Below are positions 45,190 to 53,558 of a DNA stretch of 64,000 nt, piece after piece; position 1 is the stretch's first letter; each line of letters begins with the position of its first letter. A program made the position numbers and the translations under genes. Under the pieces are notes generated by a model. That model had not been told where the DNA came from. It made no database searches and saw only the letters and a list, made by a program, of their open reading frames with translations. This stretch comes from Chitinophagaceae bacterium (lineage in GTDB: Bacteria; Bacteroidota; Bacteroidia; Chitinophagales; Chitinophagaceae): assembly GCA_019638615.1 (NCBI GenBank), contig JAHBTL010000026.1, positions 1 through 64,000 of the forward strand, read 5' to 3'.

Positions 45190-46266
45190 TTAGAAATGAA
45201 TAATAGCAGCCAGCAAAAAGGTGCCTGTTGATTTTTGAGAAGGGGTTTCGTATGAATCTCCCTTTTTATGGAATATCGGGTCTTTTGCACTGTCGAGCCT
45301 GAACTCAGGAATGATGATGATGTTTTCGTGGGGTTTGATATTGAGTGATAATGTGGTTTGAACAATGCTTGTGTTGAATCCTATCACGCTTTTTTTGTCG
45401 TCGAGGTATTCACCGCGGAGGGTAAGTCCAAATTTATCTGAAGGATCTACATTTATATACAATGCGGAACCCCACCAGGAGTCGGATTCACCACCTTCGG
45501 GCTTGTACATTCTAACAGTACCATCATATCCCAGGCTGAATTTGTCGGATATTTTCCCGGTAGCGGTCAGGCCTACCTGGTTGCCGGTGCCATTGTCAAG
45601 ATCTTTGCCGCCCGCGTAATTCAGGAAAGCGCTGAAATTGTCGAAAGTAGCGCTGAATTGTGCCAGGAAATTCTTTTTGGCAAAACTGGCCGATAGATAG
45701 TCAGTTGGATTGGCTACGCCGACCATTAAGCCAAAGTTGTCGCCCAATCCAAAATCTGCTTTAATGCCTGTGTGAGAAAATGGACCATAAGAGAACATAT
45801 AGCTCATGCTATAGTTGCGGTTCAACTGGGGGTCAAGCACCTCATAACCTATATGCGTACCCCATTTACCCATAGTGAACTTGATCTTATCCGTAGGGGA
45901 GTAGCTTACATATGCCTGCTTGATGGCCTGTAAAATGCCATCGTCTTCTGCATAAGAAAACTCCCTGGCCCTGGAACCAAATCCCAGGTCTACTGTAGCT
46001 GAAATTTTACCATAGGTATAGTCTGCTTTAAGAGAAGCCATTCCCAGCTCAAAAGAGTTTTGAGAATTGGTAAAGCTTGTGTGGTTATTAAAGGGATGAT
46101 TTCCATCATCGTCGGTTACGTTTTTGGGGTTGCTGAAATTATAGCGGTAATAGGCATCCACAAAACCGGAAATGGTGAATTCACTTTTTTTAGCAGTTGA
46201 GTCCTGTGAGAATACATGGGAAAAGGGAGCCGTGATCACGGCCAGTGTCAGAAATTTTCTTAACAT
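45190..46266 (-). CDS. outer-membrane beta-barrel porin (OmpL-like)
   Basis: A 20-residue signal peptide (ending VFSQ) is followed by repeated amphipathic strands of 8-12 residues ending in aromatic residues (TISGFVDAYYRYNFSNPKN, ISATVDLGFGSR, KFTMGKWGTHIGYEV). The last strand ends in Phe (LLAAIIHF), as outer-membrane barrels do. It fits the 'putative beta-barrel porin-2' type. Its position between two amtB genes suggests passage of ammonium or small nitrogen compounds across the outer membrane, which is inference. Confidence 0.8.
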   Translation of the reverse strand: MLRKFLTLAVITAPFSHVFSQDSTAKKSEFTISGFVDAYYRYNFSNPKNVTDDDGNHPFNNHTSFTNSQNSFELGMASLKADYTYGKISATVDLGFGSRAREFSYAEDDGILQAIKQAYVSYSPTDKIKFTMGKWGTHIGYEVLDPQLNRNYSMSYMFSYGPFSHTGIKADFGLGDNFGLMVGVANPTDYLSASFAKKNFLAQFSATFDNFSAFLNYAGGKDLDNGTGNQVGLTATGKISDKFSLGYDGTVRMYKPEGGESDSWWGSALYINVDPSDKFGLTLRGEYLDDKKSVIGFNTSIVQTTLSLNIKPHENIIIIPEFRLDSAKDPIFHKKGDSYETPSQKSTGTFLLAAIIHF

Positions 46267-46295
46267 TGCAGTTGATTTTAAGTGTTAAATGAAAG

Positions 46296-46339
46296 GGTAC
46301 AGTTTCAAACCTGGTCAGAGGTTTATTCAAAACTGTACC
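46296..46339 (-). promoter_or_regulatory. two-tier hairpin between amtB2 and the porin gene
   Basis: An outer stem GGTACAGTTT / AAACTGTACC (46296-46305 with 46330-46339) encloses an inner stem AAACCT / AGGTTT (46307-46312 with 46319-46324). Together they form a near-perfect 44-base structure. There is no clear T-run on the minus strand. It may partly terminate, process or stabilise the transcript between the two genes. It would tune their relative output if they share one message. Confidence 0.6.
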
Positions 46340-46381
46340 TTTTCCTTTATTGAAAAGCCTACAGTAGCTTTCTTTAATTAT

Positions 46382-47764
46382 TTAAATAGCTTCTTCTTCC
46401 TGGATTTTGCCATTGCTGTGTACCAATAGCGTACCCTGGAGATATTTTTCATTGTGTTGCGTAGCGTCCAGTCCAAGCTCTTCTTCTTCCGCGCTTACAC
46501 GCAGCGGTAAAATAAAGTTGATGAATTTGAAAATGATGAATGATACCGCGAAGCTGTATCCAACGGCTACTAACATGGCTTTTAGCTGGGTAAAAAAGAA
46601 AGCACTGTTGCCATAAAACAATCCATCGGTGCCGGCGCTGTTTACCGTGGTGGTTGCAAAAATGCCTGTTAAAAGCATACCTACCATACCGCCAATGCCA
46701 TGGCAGGGAAATACATCTAAAGTATCGTCGAGCGTTGATTTTTGTTTATAATACACTGCGATATTTGAAATGATGGCGGCAATCACCCCAATAAAGATGC
46801 TTTGAGGAATGGCTACGAAACCTGCGGCAGGCGTAATAGCAACCAAACCTACTACAGCGCCGATACAGAAACCAACAACAGACGGCTTTTTACCTCTTAC
46901 AACGTCGAAGAACATCCAGCCCAAACCTGCGGAAGCGGCGGCAACATTGGTAGTTACAAAAGCGGATACTGCCAGGGAGTTGGCTCCCATTGCCGAACCG
47001 GCGTTAAAACCGAACCAGCCAAACCAGAGTAAACCTGTACCAATCAAAACATAGGGAATGTTAGCAGGTGGAATTTCTTTATGTTCCATGTGCGATTTTC
47101 TGCGTTTTAATACCAATGCCCCGGCTAAGGCCGCACAACCGGCAGAAATGTGTACAACAGTACCGCCTGCAAAGTCAAGCGCTCCCATTTTGAACAGGAA
47201 TCCATCGGGATGCCAGCTCCAGTGCGCTAAAGGCGCATACACCAATATGCTGAATAAAGCGATGAACAGAATGTACGAAGTAAAGCGGATTCTTTCTGCC
47301 ACGGCGCCCACTACCAGTCCGGGAGTAATAATAGCAAACATGAGCTGGAAAACAGAAAACAACGATTTAGGAATGGAAGGAGCTCCCCCCCATGGTTCAC
47401 CTGAATTTACATCTTTAAAGAAAAGGTGTGTGGCAGGGTTGCCTATAAAGCCGCCTATGTCCTCGCCAAAACAAAGGCTGTAACCAACAAAAATCCAGAG
47501 CACACTCACCACTCCGGCAGCTACCACGCTTTTCATCATGGTGGATATTACGTTTTTGCGATGCACCATTCCCCCGTAAAAAAAAGCGAGCCCGGGAGTC
47601 ATTAAAAACACCAGTGCCGCGGCAACCACTATCCATGCTATGTCAGCGGGATTGTATTGAGCCGTATCACTAAAGTCTGCAACCGGTTTAACAAAAACAG
47701 CAGCCAGTGCTATGGCTGCCAGTATCAGGAAGGGGGCAATCTGTTTTAAAGTTCTTTTGGCCAT
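46382..47764 (-). CDS. amtB: ammonium transporter (second of two)
   Basis: A paralogue of the amtB at 43850, 460 residues, with the same pore motifs (FAGGTVVHISAGCAAL and DVFPCHGIGGMVGMLL) and the FFYGGMVHRKN loop. The C-terminus is longer, adding about 20 residues (EKYLQGTLLVHSNGKIQEEEAI) beyond the shared AEEEELGLDATQH. The different tail may mean different regulation. A promoter-like element lies about 50 bases upstream, and this is the first gene of the amtB2-porin-amtB set. Confidence 0.95.
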   Translation of the reverse strand: MAKRTLKQIAPFLILAAIALAAVFVKPVADFSDTAQYNPADIAWIVVAAALVFLMTPGLAFFYGGMVHRKNVISTMMKSVVAAGVVSVLWIFVGYSLCFGEDIGGFIGNPATHLFFKDVNSGEPWGGAPSIPKSLFSVFQLMFAIITPGLVVGAVAERIRFTSYILFIALFSILVYAPLAHWSWHPDGFLFKMGALDFAGGTVVHISAGCAALAGALVLKRRKSHMEHKEIPPANIPYVLIGTGLLWFGWFGFNAGSAMGANSLAVSAFVTTNVAAASAGLGWMFFDVVRGKKPSVVGFCIGAVVGLVAITPAAGFVAIPQSIFIGVIAAIISNIAVYYKQKSTLDDTLDVFPCHGIGGMVGMLLTGIFATTTVNSAGTDGLFYGNSAFFFTQLKAMLVAVGYSFAVSFIIFKFINFILPLRVSAEEEELGLDATQHNEKYLQGTLLVHSNGKIQEEEAI

Positions 47765-47810
47765 TGGAACAGTTTTAAATTAAAATTTTAAATATTTAAT
47801 TATTATTCAA

Positions 47811-47818
47811 CAAAACTA
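47811..47818 (-). promoter_or_regulatory. -7 element TAGTTTTG upstream of the second amtB
   Basis: On the minus strand TAGTTTTG fully matches TAnnTTTG, which would give a leader of about 40 bases before the ATG at 47764. The -33 region lacks a TTG. The rest of 47765-48100 is very AT-rich and holds no ORF. Confidence 0.4.
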
Positions 47819-48104
47819 ATGATATTTTGTATTTAATAAAGGAATTTTATTCACATATTAATATTTTTAATTTAAATAGAAGTTTTATTTGATTTCTTCT
47901 ATTCTTGCCCGGTTTTTTAGTTTATTCTATTGATTATTAACAATTTTAAGAGTTTATTTCTATACAGTAGCTTAAATATTTGAATCTTTTAAATCAATGT
48001 TTAAAAGATAATTGATATTATTCACAGCAAATTGACAATTTGTATTTTGTATTGATTTTTTTTATATGTATTTGTTTTCCTGAACTTAAACAGCAGCATA
48101 AACA

Positions 48105-48133
48105 GAAAGCCCGGCTGAGTGAGCCGGGCTTTC
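48105..48133 (-). terminator. intrinsic terminator after the S74-like gene
   Basis: GAAAGCCCGGCT and AGCCGGGCTTTC form a perfect 12-bp stem with a 5-base loop. On the minus strand it is followed by tgtttatgctg, and the stem itself ends in TTTC. It lies 24 bases past the stop of the gene at 48157 and is the end of that transcript. Confidence 0.8.
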
Positions 48134-48156
48134 GCGCAAACAGTATATATAAAATA

Positions 48157-48609
48157 TTAATAGTTGAAGCTAACCGCTCCTTTCTTTAAATCCTGGAGTT
48201 CCGATTTTAATTTTTCAATTTCGCCCTGTTGTTCTTTTAAAGCGGCTACCAAAACAGGGATCAACCGGTCTTCGTCTACAACTTTAATAGTAGCATTGCG
48301 GTAAGCGTTTTTCCCGTACATATAGGAGATGGTTTTTTCTTTAACCAGTTCCGGAAATACAGCTTCTACTTCTTCAGCAATAAAGCCATATTGTTTCCCT
48401 TTCTGCAGTTTAAGGTATTTGAAGCTGTTGATATTGTACTCGTATTTTTTAGGTTGAAGCTGCATCAGCTTTTGTAATTGATCTTCCATAGCGGCAATAT
48501 TCTTTTTTACCTCTGTATCAGGAATATCCTGCGCATTTACGATATGGGTACCCCAAACGAATACTGCTAAAAGAAATGATTGTCTGATATAAGTGTTAAA
48601 CGATTTCAT
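48157..48609 (-). CDS. secreted protein with intramolecular-chaperone (peptidase S74-like) domain
   Basis: After a signal peptide (residues 1-26, ending VNAQ) comes a segment typical of the endosialidase chaperone/S74 family: KKYEYNINSFKYLKL, QYGFIAEEVEAVFPELV (about residues 72-88), then VVDEDRLIPVLVAALKEQQ. A coiled coil of Glu/Leu/Lys follows (KEQQGEIEKLKSELQDLKK). I chose ATG 48609 (MKSFNT) since it gives a proper signal peptide. In Bacteroidota such proteins are usually surface or tail-fibre-like and often stand alone as here. At 150 residues it is essentially a bare domain. Confidence 0.75.
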   Translation of the reverse strand: MKSFNTYIRQSFLLAVFVWGTHIVNAQDIPDTEVKKNIAAMEDQLQKLMQLQPKKYEYNINSFKYLKLQKGKQYGFIAEEVEAVFPELVKEKTISYMYGKNAYRNATIKVVDEDRLIPVLVAALKEQQGEIEKLKSELQDLKKGAVSFNY

Positions 48610-48733
48610 ATGAATGATTTGAAATAAATTAAGCAATAAATAATAATGGCAACCGGGAGTTGTAATAACAAATAAACCCGGAAAGGGTGTGCGTAATTAA
48701 ACGGGCACACTTACAAAAATGAACGGAGATGAT

Positions 48734-49054
48734 CTATGCCTGTTCGGGAGGAGGAGTAAAAACGGGGACAAATGCATTTTGCGACCATGTAGTATGGTCA
48801 GACTGAAACTTAATCTTGTTGTGATGAGCAGCCGACAACTGAAATTCAAAGCCATGTCTTTCTTCACCTATTAATTCTCTCTCTGCAGCTTTATTTTGTT
48901 CGCCTGCATTTTCAGCTTCAGTTTCGGCCATCGCTTCCATGGCATCCTGCTGCGAAAAACGTGCTGATAAAAAAGGAAGGGCAGGTTGCAATACTTTGAT
49001 AATGAAAATCATCATCAAAAATAAAATTGCAATATGCGTCATGCACTTTTTCAT
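48734..49054 (-). CDS. small membrane-anchored hypothetical protein
   Basis: One N-terminal hydrophobic helix (residues 5-27, MTHIAILFLMMIFIIKVLQPALP) is followed by an acidic Ala/Glu-rich stretch and a His/Gln-rich tail. I do not recognise it. I chose ATG 49054 because the upstream in-frame start would lie inside the promoter described at 49063-49093. It would face the periplasm if the helix is a signal anchor. Confidence 0.6.
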   Translation of the reverse strand: MKKCMTHIAILFLMMIFIIKVLQPALPFLSARFSQQDAMEAMAETEAENAGEQNKAAERELIGEERHGFEFQLSAAHHNKIKFQSDHTTWSQNAFVPVFTPPPEQA

Positions 49055-49062
49055 AAGTGAGC

Positions 49063-49093
49063 CAAAAGTAAAAAAAGACAAATTCACTTCAAA
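49063..49093 (-). promoter_or_regulatory. promoter (TTTG-N19-TACTTTTG) of the small membrane gene
   Basis: On the minus strand TTTG at 49093-49090 is followed after 19 bases by TACTTTTG at 49070-49063, a full match to the Bacteroidota pattern. The -7 box ends about 8 bases before the ATG at 49054, so the transcript would have almost no 5' leader. Confidence 0.5.
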
Positions 49094-49333
49094 AAAAATA
49101 ACTCATTTTTTAGCACGCAAAATGCTAAAATTCAATGTGTTATTTGATAATTAAGAAGTACGGAATTATACAGCGACCATAATTTTTGAAAGATTTTGAC
49201 GAAACAGCTCATTATACCGGCTAATGTGTCCCCAAAAAATAAAAAAATAAAAACAGCTATCCAAAAAGGAACGAAAAGCCGCTTAAAAATTCACATAAAA
49301 AGATAATTTCAAGTGTTTGGTTTTTGTAAAAAA

Positions 49334-50215
49334 TTATTCCGGAAAATACGTTCCAAACCAGCTTATTATTTTTCCAAATAGGCTTACAGCTATTTCCGGG
49401 CGTAACTCATGTTTTTCTCCCGGGTACAGTTCGAGCGATGAGGGAATCTGGAGCGATTTCAATTGAGCATATAATTTTTCGGATTGGCTTACAGGCACCA
49501 GCTCATCTCCCGTACCGTGGAAAATGAGAGTAGGTACTCCTGTTCGTTTGTTCAGATGAAAAAGAGGGCTCGCTTCTTTTACAATCTGCGCGGCGGTATC
49601 GTTTGTTGCCAGGAAGTTTTCGATGATGGCATTGCTTTCTGTTCCTTTACCGCGTATCAGCTTATCGCTAAGATTTGTCGGGCCAAAAATATCCACCACC
49701 GTTTTAACCTGTTTTAAAGAGTCATATCCGTAAGCATACAACAAGGCGAGATGCGCGCCGGCACTGGCGCCCATTAAAGCAAAGCTGGTTGTGTCATATT
49801 TCCATTCTCCGGCTTTGGCTCGCAGGAAAGCCAGCGCTTTTTTTACATCGTCAATTTGCGAAGGAAAAATATTCTTCCCTTCTTTAACCAGCCTGTAATT
49901 GATGGATGCCACCACGTATTTTCTTTTCCCTGCCAGCTCATTGACCAGCATCAGCGGGAATTCTTTTTTATCGCCACGTATCCAACTGCCACCGTGGATA
50001 TACACAATTACTTTGGTGTTGCTGCTTCTTTCTTTAGGTAGGTGTATGTCCATCAGGTTGTCGTTACCCGGCGCTTCTCCGTATGATATATCGAGCAGTG
50101 AATCATATTCCTGTTGCGGTGCACTTTGAATTGAACGGACCGGAAAGCCGGATAAGGTACCTGCAGCCGGATAGTGAATACAGAAACAAAGCAACATTAA
50201 TTTTATCAGATGCAT
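49334..50215 (-). CDS. secreted alpha/beta-hydrolase, carboxylesterase-like
   Basis: A signal peptide (residues 1-20) is followed by an esterase/lipase of the BD-FAE type. The oxyanion HGGSWIRGDK is at about residue 75 and the nucleophile elbow is GASAGAHLALLYAYGY (Ser in G-A-S-A-G). The acid lies in FHGTGDELVP and the histidine in GEKHELRPE near the C-terminus. It probably acts on small ester substrates in the periplasm. I chose ATG 50215 over the upstream in-frame TTG. It is divergent from the glycosyltransferase gene. Confidence 0.85.
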   Translation of the reverse strand: MHLIKLMLLCFCIHYPAAGTLSGFPVRSIQSAPQQEYDSLLDISYGEAPGNDNLMDIHLPKERSSNTKVIVYIHGGSWIRGDKKEFPLMLVNELAGKRKYVVASINYRLVKEGKNIFPSQIDDVKKALAFLRAKAGEWKYDTTSFALMGASAGAHLALLYAYGYDSLKQVKTVVDIFGPTNLSDKLIRGKGTESNAIIENFLATNDTAAQIVKEASPLFHLNKRTGVPTLIFHGTGDELVPVSQSEKLYAQLKSLQIPSSLELYPGEKHELRPEIAVSLFGKIISWFGTYFPE

Positions 50216-50336
50216 ATGTATTTTGTTTACAGGTTTCAGCAATCCCCTGTTTTGGGCATCGTTCTTACACAGTTTGGTTATAGTTCACTGCGTATACATG
50301 TTTAAAATTTGCAGCATTATTTTAAACAGCACAACA

Positions 50337-51713
50337 ATGAATACAACGCATAAAATAAACGCGGATGCTTTGAGAACTATTTTACGAAAGAGCGAATTAA
50401 ACAAACCCGGAAAAAAAATTCTTTTTGCCTGTGTGCCGGCTGATGGTCATTTTAATCCTTTATTACCTCTTGCAATACATCTTTTGAGCGAAGGTTACGA
50501 TGTAAGGTGGTATACTTCAGAAAATTATGCAAAAAAAACAGAAGCCGCGGGTATTACACACTACCCCTTCAAAAACGCGCTTGATATAAGCAGCAAACCA
50601 CCTGCTGAATTGTTCCCGGAAAGGGAGCAGATCAAAAGCAAGATTAAAAAACTTGTTTTTGATATGACAAACGGCTTTGTGCTGCGGGCGCCGGAATATT
50701 ATGAAGATATAAAGGAAATACACAAAATTTTTCCTTTTGATATTGTGGTCGCAGACTGCTTGTTCTTCGCTATTCCTTTTATAAAACACAACCTGGATGT
50801 TCCGGTGATATCCATCGGGGTTGTGCCGCTGCTGGAATCTTCCAGGGATATTGCGCCGCCCGGACTGGGGTTGACCCCGCCCGCCAGTCTTTTTCAGAGA
50901 ATAAAATATAAGGCACTGCACTATATAACCACTGCCATGTTTAAAAAACCCACCGGCCTATTAAGGCAATTACTGAAGCAGTATGGCATTGCCATGAACA
51001 TAAATAACATGTTTGATTATATGATCAGGGAATCTTCGTTGCTGCTGCAGATCGGAACACCCGGTTTTGAGTATAAGCGAAGCGATATAGGTAGCAATAT
51101 CCGTTTCATAGGCGCCTCACTGCCTGCTGCCGGCACACAGAAAAAATGGTATTCACCAAAACTCCGGCAATACCGCAAGGTGATGCTGGTTACACAGGGA
51201 ACGGTTGAAAAAGATATATCAAAGCTTATTGTCCCGGCACTCACCGCATTTAAAAATTCTGAATACCTGGTAATAGCCACAACCGGGGGATCGCACACGG
51301 AAGAGCTGCGAAAGCAATTCAATTATGAAAACATTATTATTGAAGATTTTATTCCTTTTGATGAAGTAATGCCGATAGCCAACGTATATATTTCCAATGG
51401 CGGATACGGGGGAGTAACATTCAGTATAAAGCATAAATTGCCTATGGTTGTTGCTGGCATTCATGAAGGGAAATCTGAGATAAATGCAAGAGTAGGATAT
51501 TTCGGGATCGGTATAAACCTGCAAACCGAAAGACCGGCTCCACAGGCAATTAAAACGGCAGTATTAAAAATTTTTCAGGATGGTGCATACCGTGCTAATA
51601 TACAGATACTGAGCGATGAATTTAATACATACAATGCAAACAGGCTGTGCGGCTCTTATATAGATAAAGCTATAGAAAAGCATTATCGCAACAGCTTTAT
51701 TAAAAGTAAATGA
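50337..51713 (+). CDS. glycosyltransferase, UDP-glucosyl/MGT type
   Basis: A GT-B enzyme with the nucleotide-sugar domain at the C-terminus. The N-terminal motif FACVPADGHFNPLLPLAIHL is at about residue 30. The C-terminal half has VTQGTVEKDISKLIVPAL and YISNGGYGGVTFSIKHKLPMVVAG (about residue 350), the usual donor-binding signature. Relatives glycosylate small lipophilic acceptors. I chose ATG 50337, though the frame is open upstream to 50223. It has no signal peptide. Confidence 0.8.
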   Translation: MNTTHKINADALRTILRKSELNKPGKKILFACVPADGHFNPLLPLAIHLLSEGYDVRWYTSENYAKKTEAAGITHYPFKNALDISSKPPAELFPEREQIKSKIKKLVFDMTNGFVLRAPEYYEDIKEIHKIFPFDIVVADCLFFAIPFIKHNLDVPVISIGVVPLLESSRDIAPPGLGLTPPASLFQRIKYKALHYITTAMFKKPTGLLRQLLKQYGIAMNINNMFDYMIRESSLLLQIGTPGFEYKRSDIGSNIRFIGASLPAAGTQKKWYSPKLRQYRKVMLVTQGTVEKDISKLIVPALTAFKNSEYLVIATTGGSHTEELRKQFNYENIIIEDFIPFDEVMPIANVYISNGGYGGVTFSIKHKLPMVVAGIHEGKSEINARVGYFGIGINLQTERPAPQAIKTAVLKIFQDGAYRANIQILSDEFNTYNANRLCGSYIDKAIEKHYRNSFIKSK

Positions 51714-51775
51714 AGTGAATACATCACGTAGGCTATTTTAAGGCGAATTGCTAACTTCAAGAAAAGGAAAATAAA

Positions 51776-52099
51776 ATGTGGGACACAAATACCTATTGGT
51801 TTGACTTTGCCATGGTAAGCCTGATTTATGCTATTGGAAATATTCTTATGGGGCATTTTGAAGAGCACACTCCGAAATGGAGAAGGATTGTAAAATATTT
51901 ACTATCCCTTGTTTTGATAATCGGGCTCGTTCACTTTACAAACAGGTATGTTGCCTACGGACTCATTGCACTCGTTGCCTTGTTTGGCTTATATGTTCAT
52001 CTGGTAATATTACCAAAAAAAGGAATTAATGGCTGGACAGGAGAGCCCAAAGACAAATACTATGAATTTCGCGGGTGGAGCAAAAAAATAAAAAAATAA
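51776..52099 (+). CDS. small membrane protein, three helices, hypothetical
   Basis: 107 residues with three hydrophobic segments (about 8-25, 43-58, 61-78) and a basic C-terminal tail (KDKYYEFRGWSKKIKK). I do not recognise the family. The short periplasmic and cytoplasmic loops suggest an integral inner-membrane protein. It is downstream of the glycosyltransferase gene on the same strand with a 62-base gap. Confidence 0.6.
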   Translation: MWDTNTYWFDFAMVSLIYAIGNILMGHFEEHTPKWRRIVKYLLSLVLIIGLVHFTNRYVAYGLIALVALFGLYVHLVILPKKGINGWTGEPKDKYYEFRGWSKKIKK

Positions 52100-52138
52100 A
52101 TCTGGCTCAACTCAACCCGGCAATAATGAGTGCTGCAT

Positions 52139-52525
52139 TCACTGCAAATACACTACCGGAAGCTTTTCAAATATCACCTGACAGTTGCCCCGGCTTGTCA
52201 ATGAAGTATTGTTTGAACAGTTAATTCCTAATGATATCAAAGGCTTCACCTGCCGCAAGTTGCTTTTAACAAAAACCTCTATGTGGGCAGGTTCGCAGTA
52301 ATACGAGCGTGGTGTTTTACCGTCATGACTAAGATCACGAATGCATTTGCTCCCCCTCTTACCCATATTCGAGTTAGCAATTACGGGTTCAATCATTAAG
52401 CCGTGGCAAGTTGTATTCGTATTTTGCAGCTTTTGAATTGGATTCTTTTCTCTTTCCACACCGGCCCCATCACTGCTTTTCCGCTTACAAATACAAACGA
52501 TTGGCTCCTTATCTTTGCGGCACAT
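52139..52525 (-). CDS. uncertain small ORF in a gene-poor gap
   Basis: The 443-base gap between the small membrane gene and the GAPDH paralogue holds only this frame (128 codons, ATG 52525). It is rich in Ser, Cys and Lys and has no domain, signal or membrane helix I recognise. The cysteines (about 8) are spread without a zinc pattern. It may be spurious. Confidence 0.25.
   Translation of the reverse strand: MCRKDKEPIVCICKRKSSDGAGVEREKNPIQKLQNTNTTCHGLMIEPVIANSNMGKRGSKCIRDLSHDGKTPRSYYCEPAHIEVFVKSNLRQVKPLISLGINCSNNTSLTSRGNCQVIFEKLPVVYLQ
52510..52517 (+). promoter_or_regulatory. -7 element TATCTTTG upstream of the GAPDH paralogue
   Basis: TATCTTTG matches TAnnTTTG and would start transcription about 20 bases before the ATG at 52543. 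A TTG at the correct -33 spacing was not found. Confidence 0.4.
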
Positions 52526-52542
52526 TTAAAAAGTAGCAGGAT

Positions 52543-53532
52543 ATGCGTGTAGCCATTAACGGTATGGGCAGAATAGGAAGGTTATTATGCAGGCGTTTAT
52601 TGCAGGATCCGGATATATCGGTAACTGCCGTGAACGATATTATGGGAATTGAGAATCTTTGTTATTTATTAAAATATGATTCCCTGTACGGCAGCTATGC
52701 CACGCCTCTGTATATACAGGAAGATCGTATTGTATCAGGAGATAAAAGCTTTCGTGTTTTACAGCAGCCTGTCCCTTCGTTGCTTCCGTGGGAACAACTG
52801 GGTATAGATGTGGTAATTGAGTGCAGCGGCAGGTTTACAAGTGGTGAAAAAGCGGCGGAACATTTGCAGGCAGGCGCGGGCCGTGTGTTGCTGTCGACCA
52901 CGGGATCAACAGATATACCGCTGATCATTTACGGGTTTAATCACCATAAGTTTACCCGCGATATTGCCATTGTTTCTCCCGGCGGGTGTATGACAAACTG
53001 CGCTACTCATGTGTTGTACATACTTAATTCAATAGGTGTTGAATCAGCCCATATTCACATGCTGCATTCCTACACGTCGCGCCAGTCGCTGGTAGATACC
53101 AGCCATTCGCAATACAGGAGAGGAAGGGCGGCTGCCGAATCTATTATTCCGGTAGAGATTGATCTCGCACAATCGCTGGAAAGATTATTGCCGCAGCTTT
53201 CGGGGAAAATCGCGACATCTTCCACCCGTGTGCCGGTTACCAATGGCGCAATGGGTGATTTTGTTGTCCAGATGAAAGAGGAAGTGACCCGTGCGCATGT
53301 AAATATGTTGTTTCAAAAAACAGCGGATATGGAATACAAAGGCATTATCGCGTATACCGAAGATCCGCTGGTGTCGGCTGATATTAAGGGCAATACCCAC
53401 TCCCTCCTGATAGATGGCACGTTAACGGCTGTAGCAGGCAGGCAGGTGCGCCTGGTGGCATGGTTTGATAACGAATACGGGTATGCGGGCAGGATCATTG
53501 ACTGGCTGCACTATATGAAAAAAATAAATTGA
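52543..53532 (+). CDS. divergent glyceraldehyde-3-phosphate dehydrogenase paralogue
   Basis: The whole type I GAPDH fold is present: NAD motif AINGMGRIGRLLCRRLL, catalytic Cys149 and His175 (canonical numbering 149/176), and C-terminal LVAWFDNEYGYAGRIIDW. Key positions differ. The Cys loop reads G-G-C-M-T-N-C where S-x-C-T-T-N-C is usual, and the segment that normally reads S-T-G-A-A-K-A is replaced by E-I-D-L-A-Q-S. Both changes hit the inorganic-phosphate site. At 329 residues it is normal length. It may use a different substrate or have a reduced phosphorylating activity; it is unlikely to be the main glycolytic enzyme. A secreted RidA gene follows. Confidence 0.85.
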   Translation: MRVAINGMGRIGRLLCRRLLQDPDISVTAVNDIMGIENLCYLLKYDSLYGSYATPLYIQEDRIVSGDKSFRVLQQPVPSLLPWEQLGIDVVIECSGRFTSGEKAAEHLQAGAGRVLLSTTGSTDIPLIIYGFNHHKFTRDIAIVSPGGCMTNCATHVLYILNSIGVESAHIHMLHSYTSRQSLVDTSHSQYRRGRAAAESIIPVEIDLAQSLERLLPQLSGKIATSSTRVPVTNGAMGDFVVQMKEEVTRAHVNMLFQKTADMEYKGIIAYTEDPLVSADIKGNTHSLLIDGTLTAVAGRQVRLVAWFDNEYGYAGRIIDWLHYMKKIN

Positions 53533-53558
53533 TATACAATTCCTTAAAACTCAGATGG

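Noticed and set aside
50223..50336. The N-terminal extension of the glycosyltransferase frame
   Set aside because: It overlaps the promoter region of the divergent esterase gene and lacks family sequence; the ATG at 50337 fits the family start.
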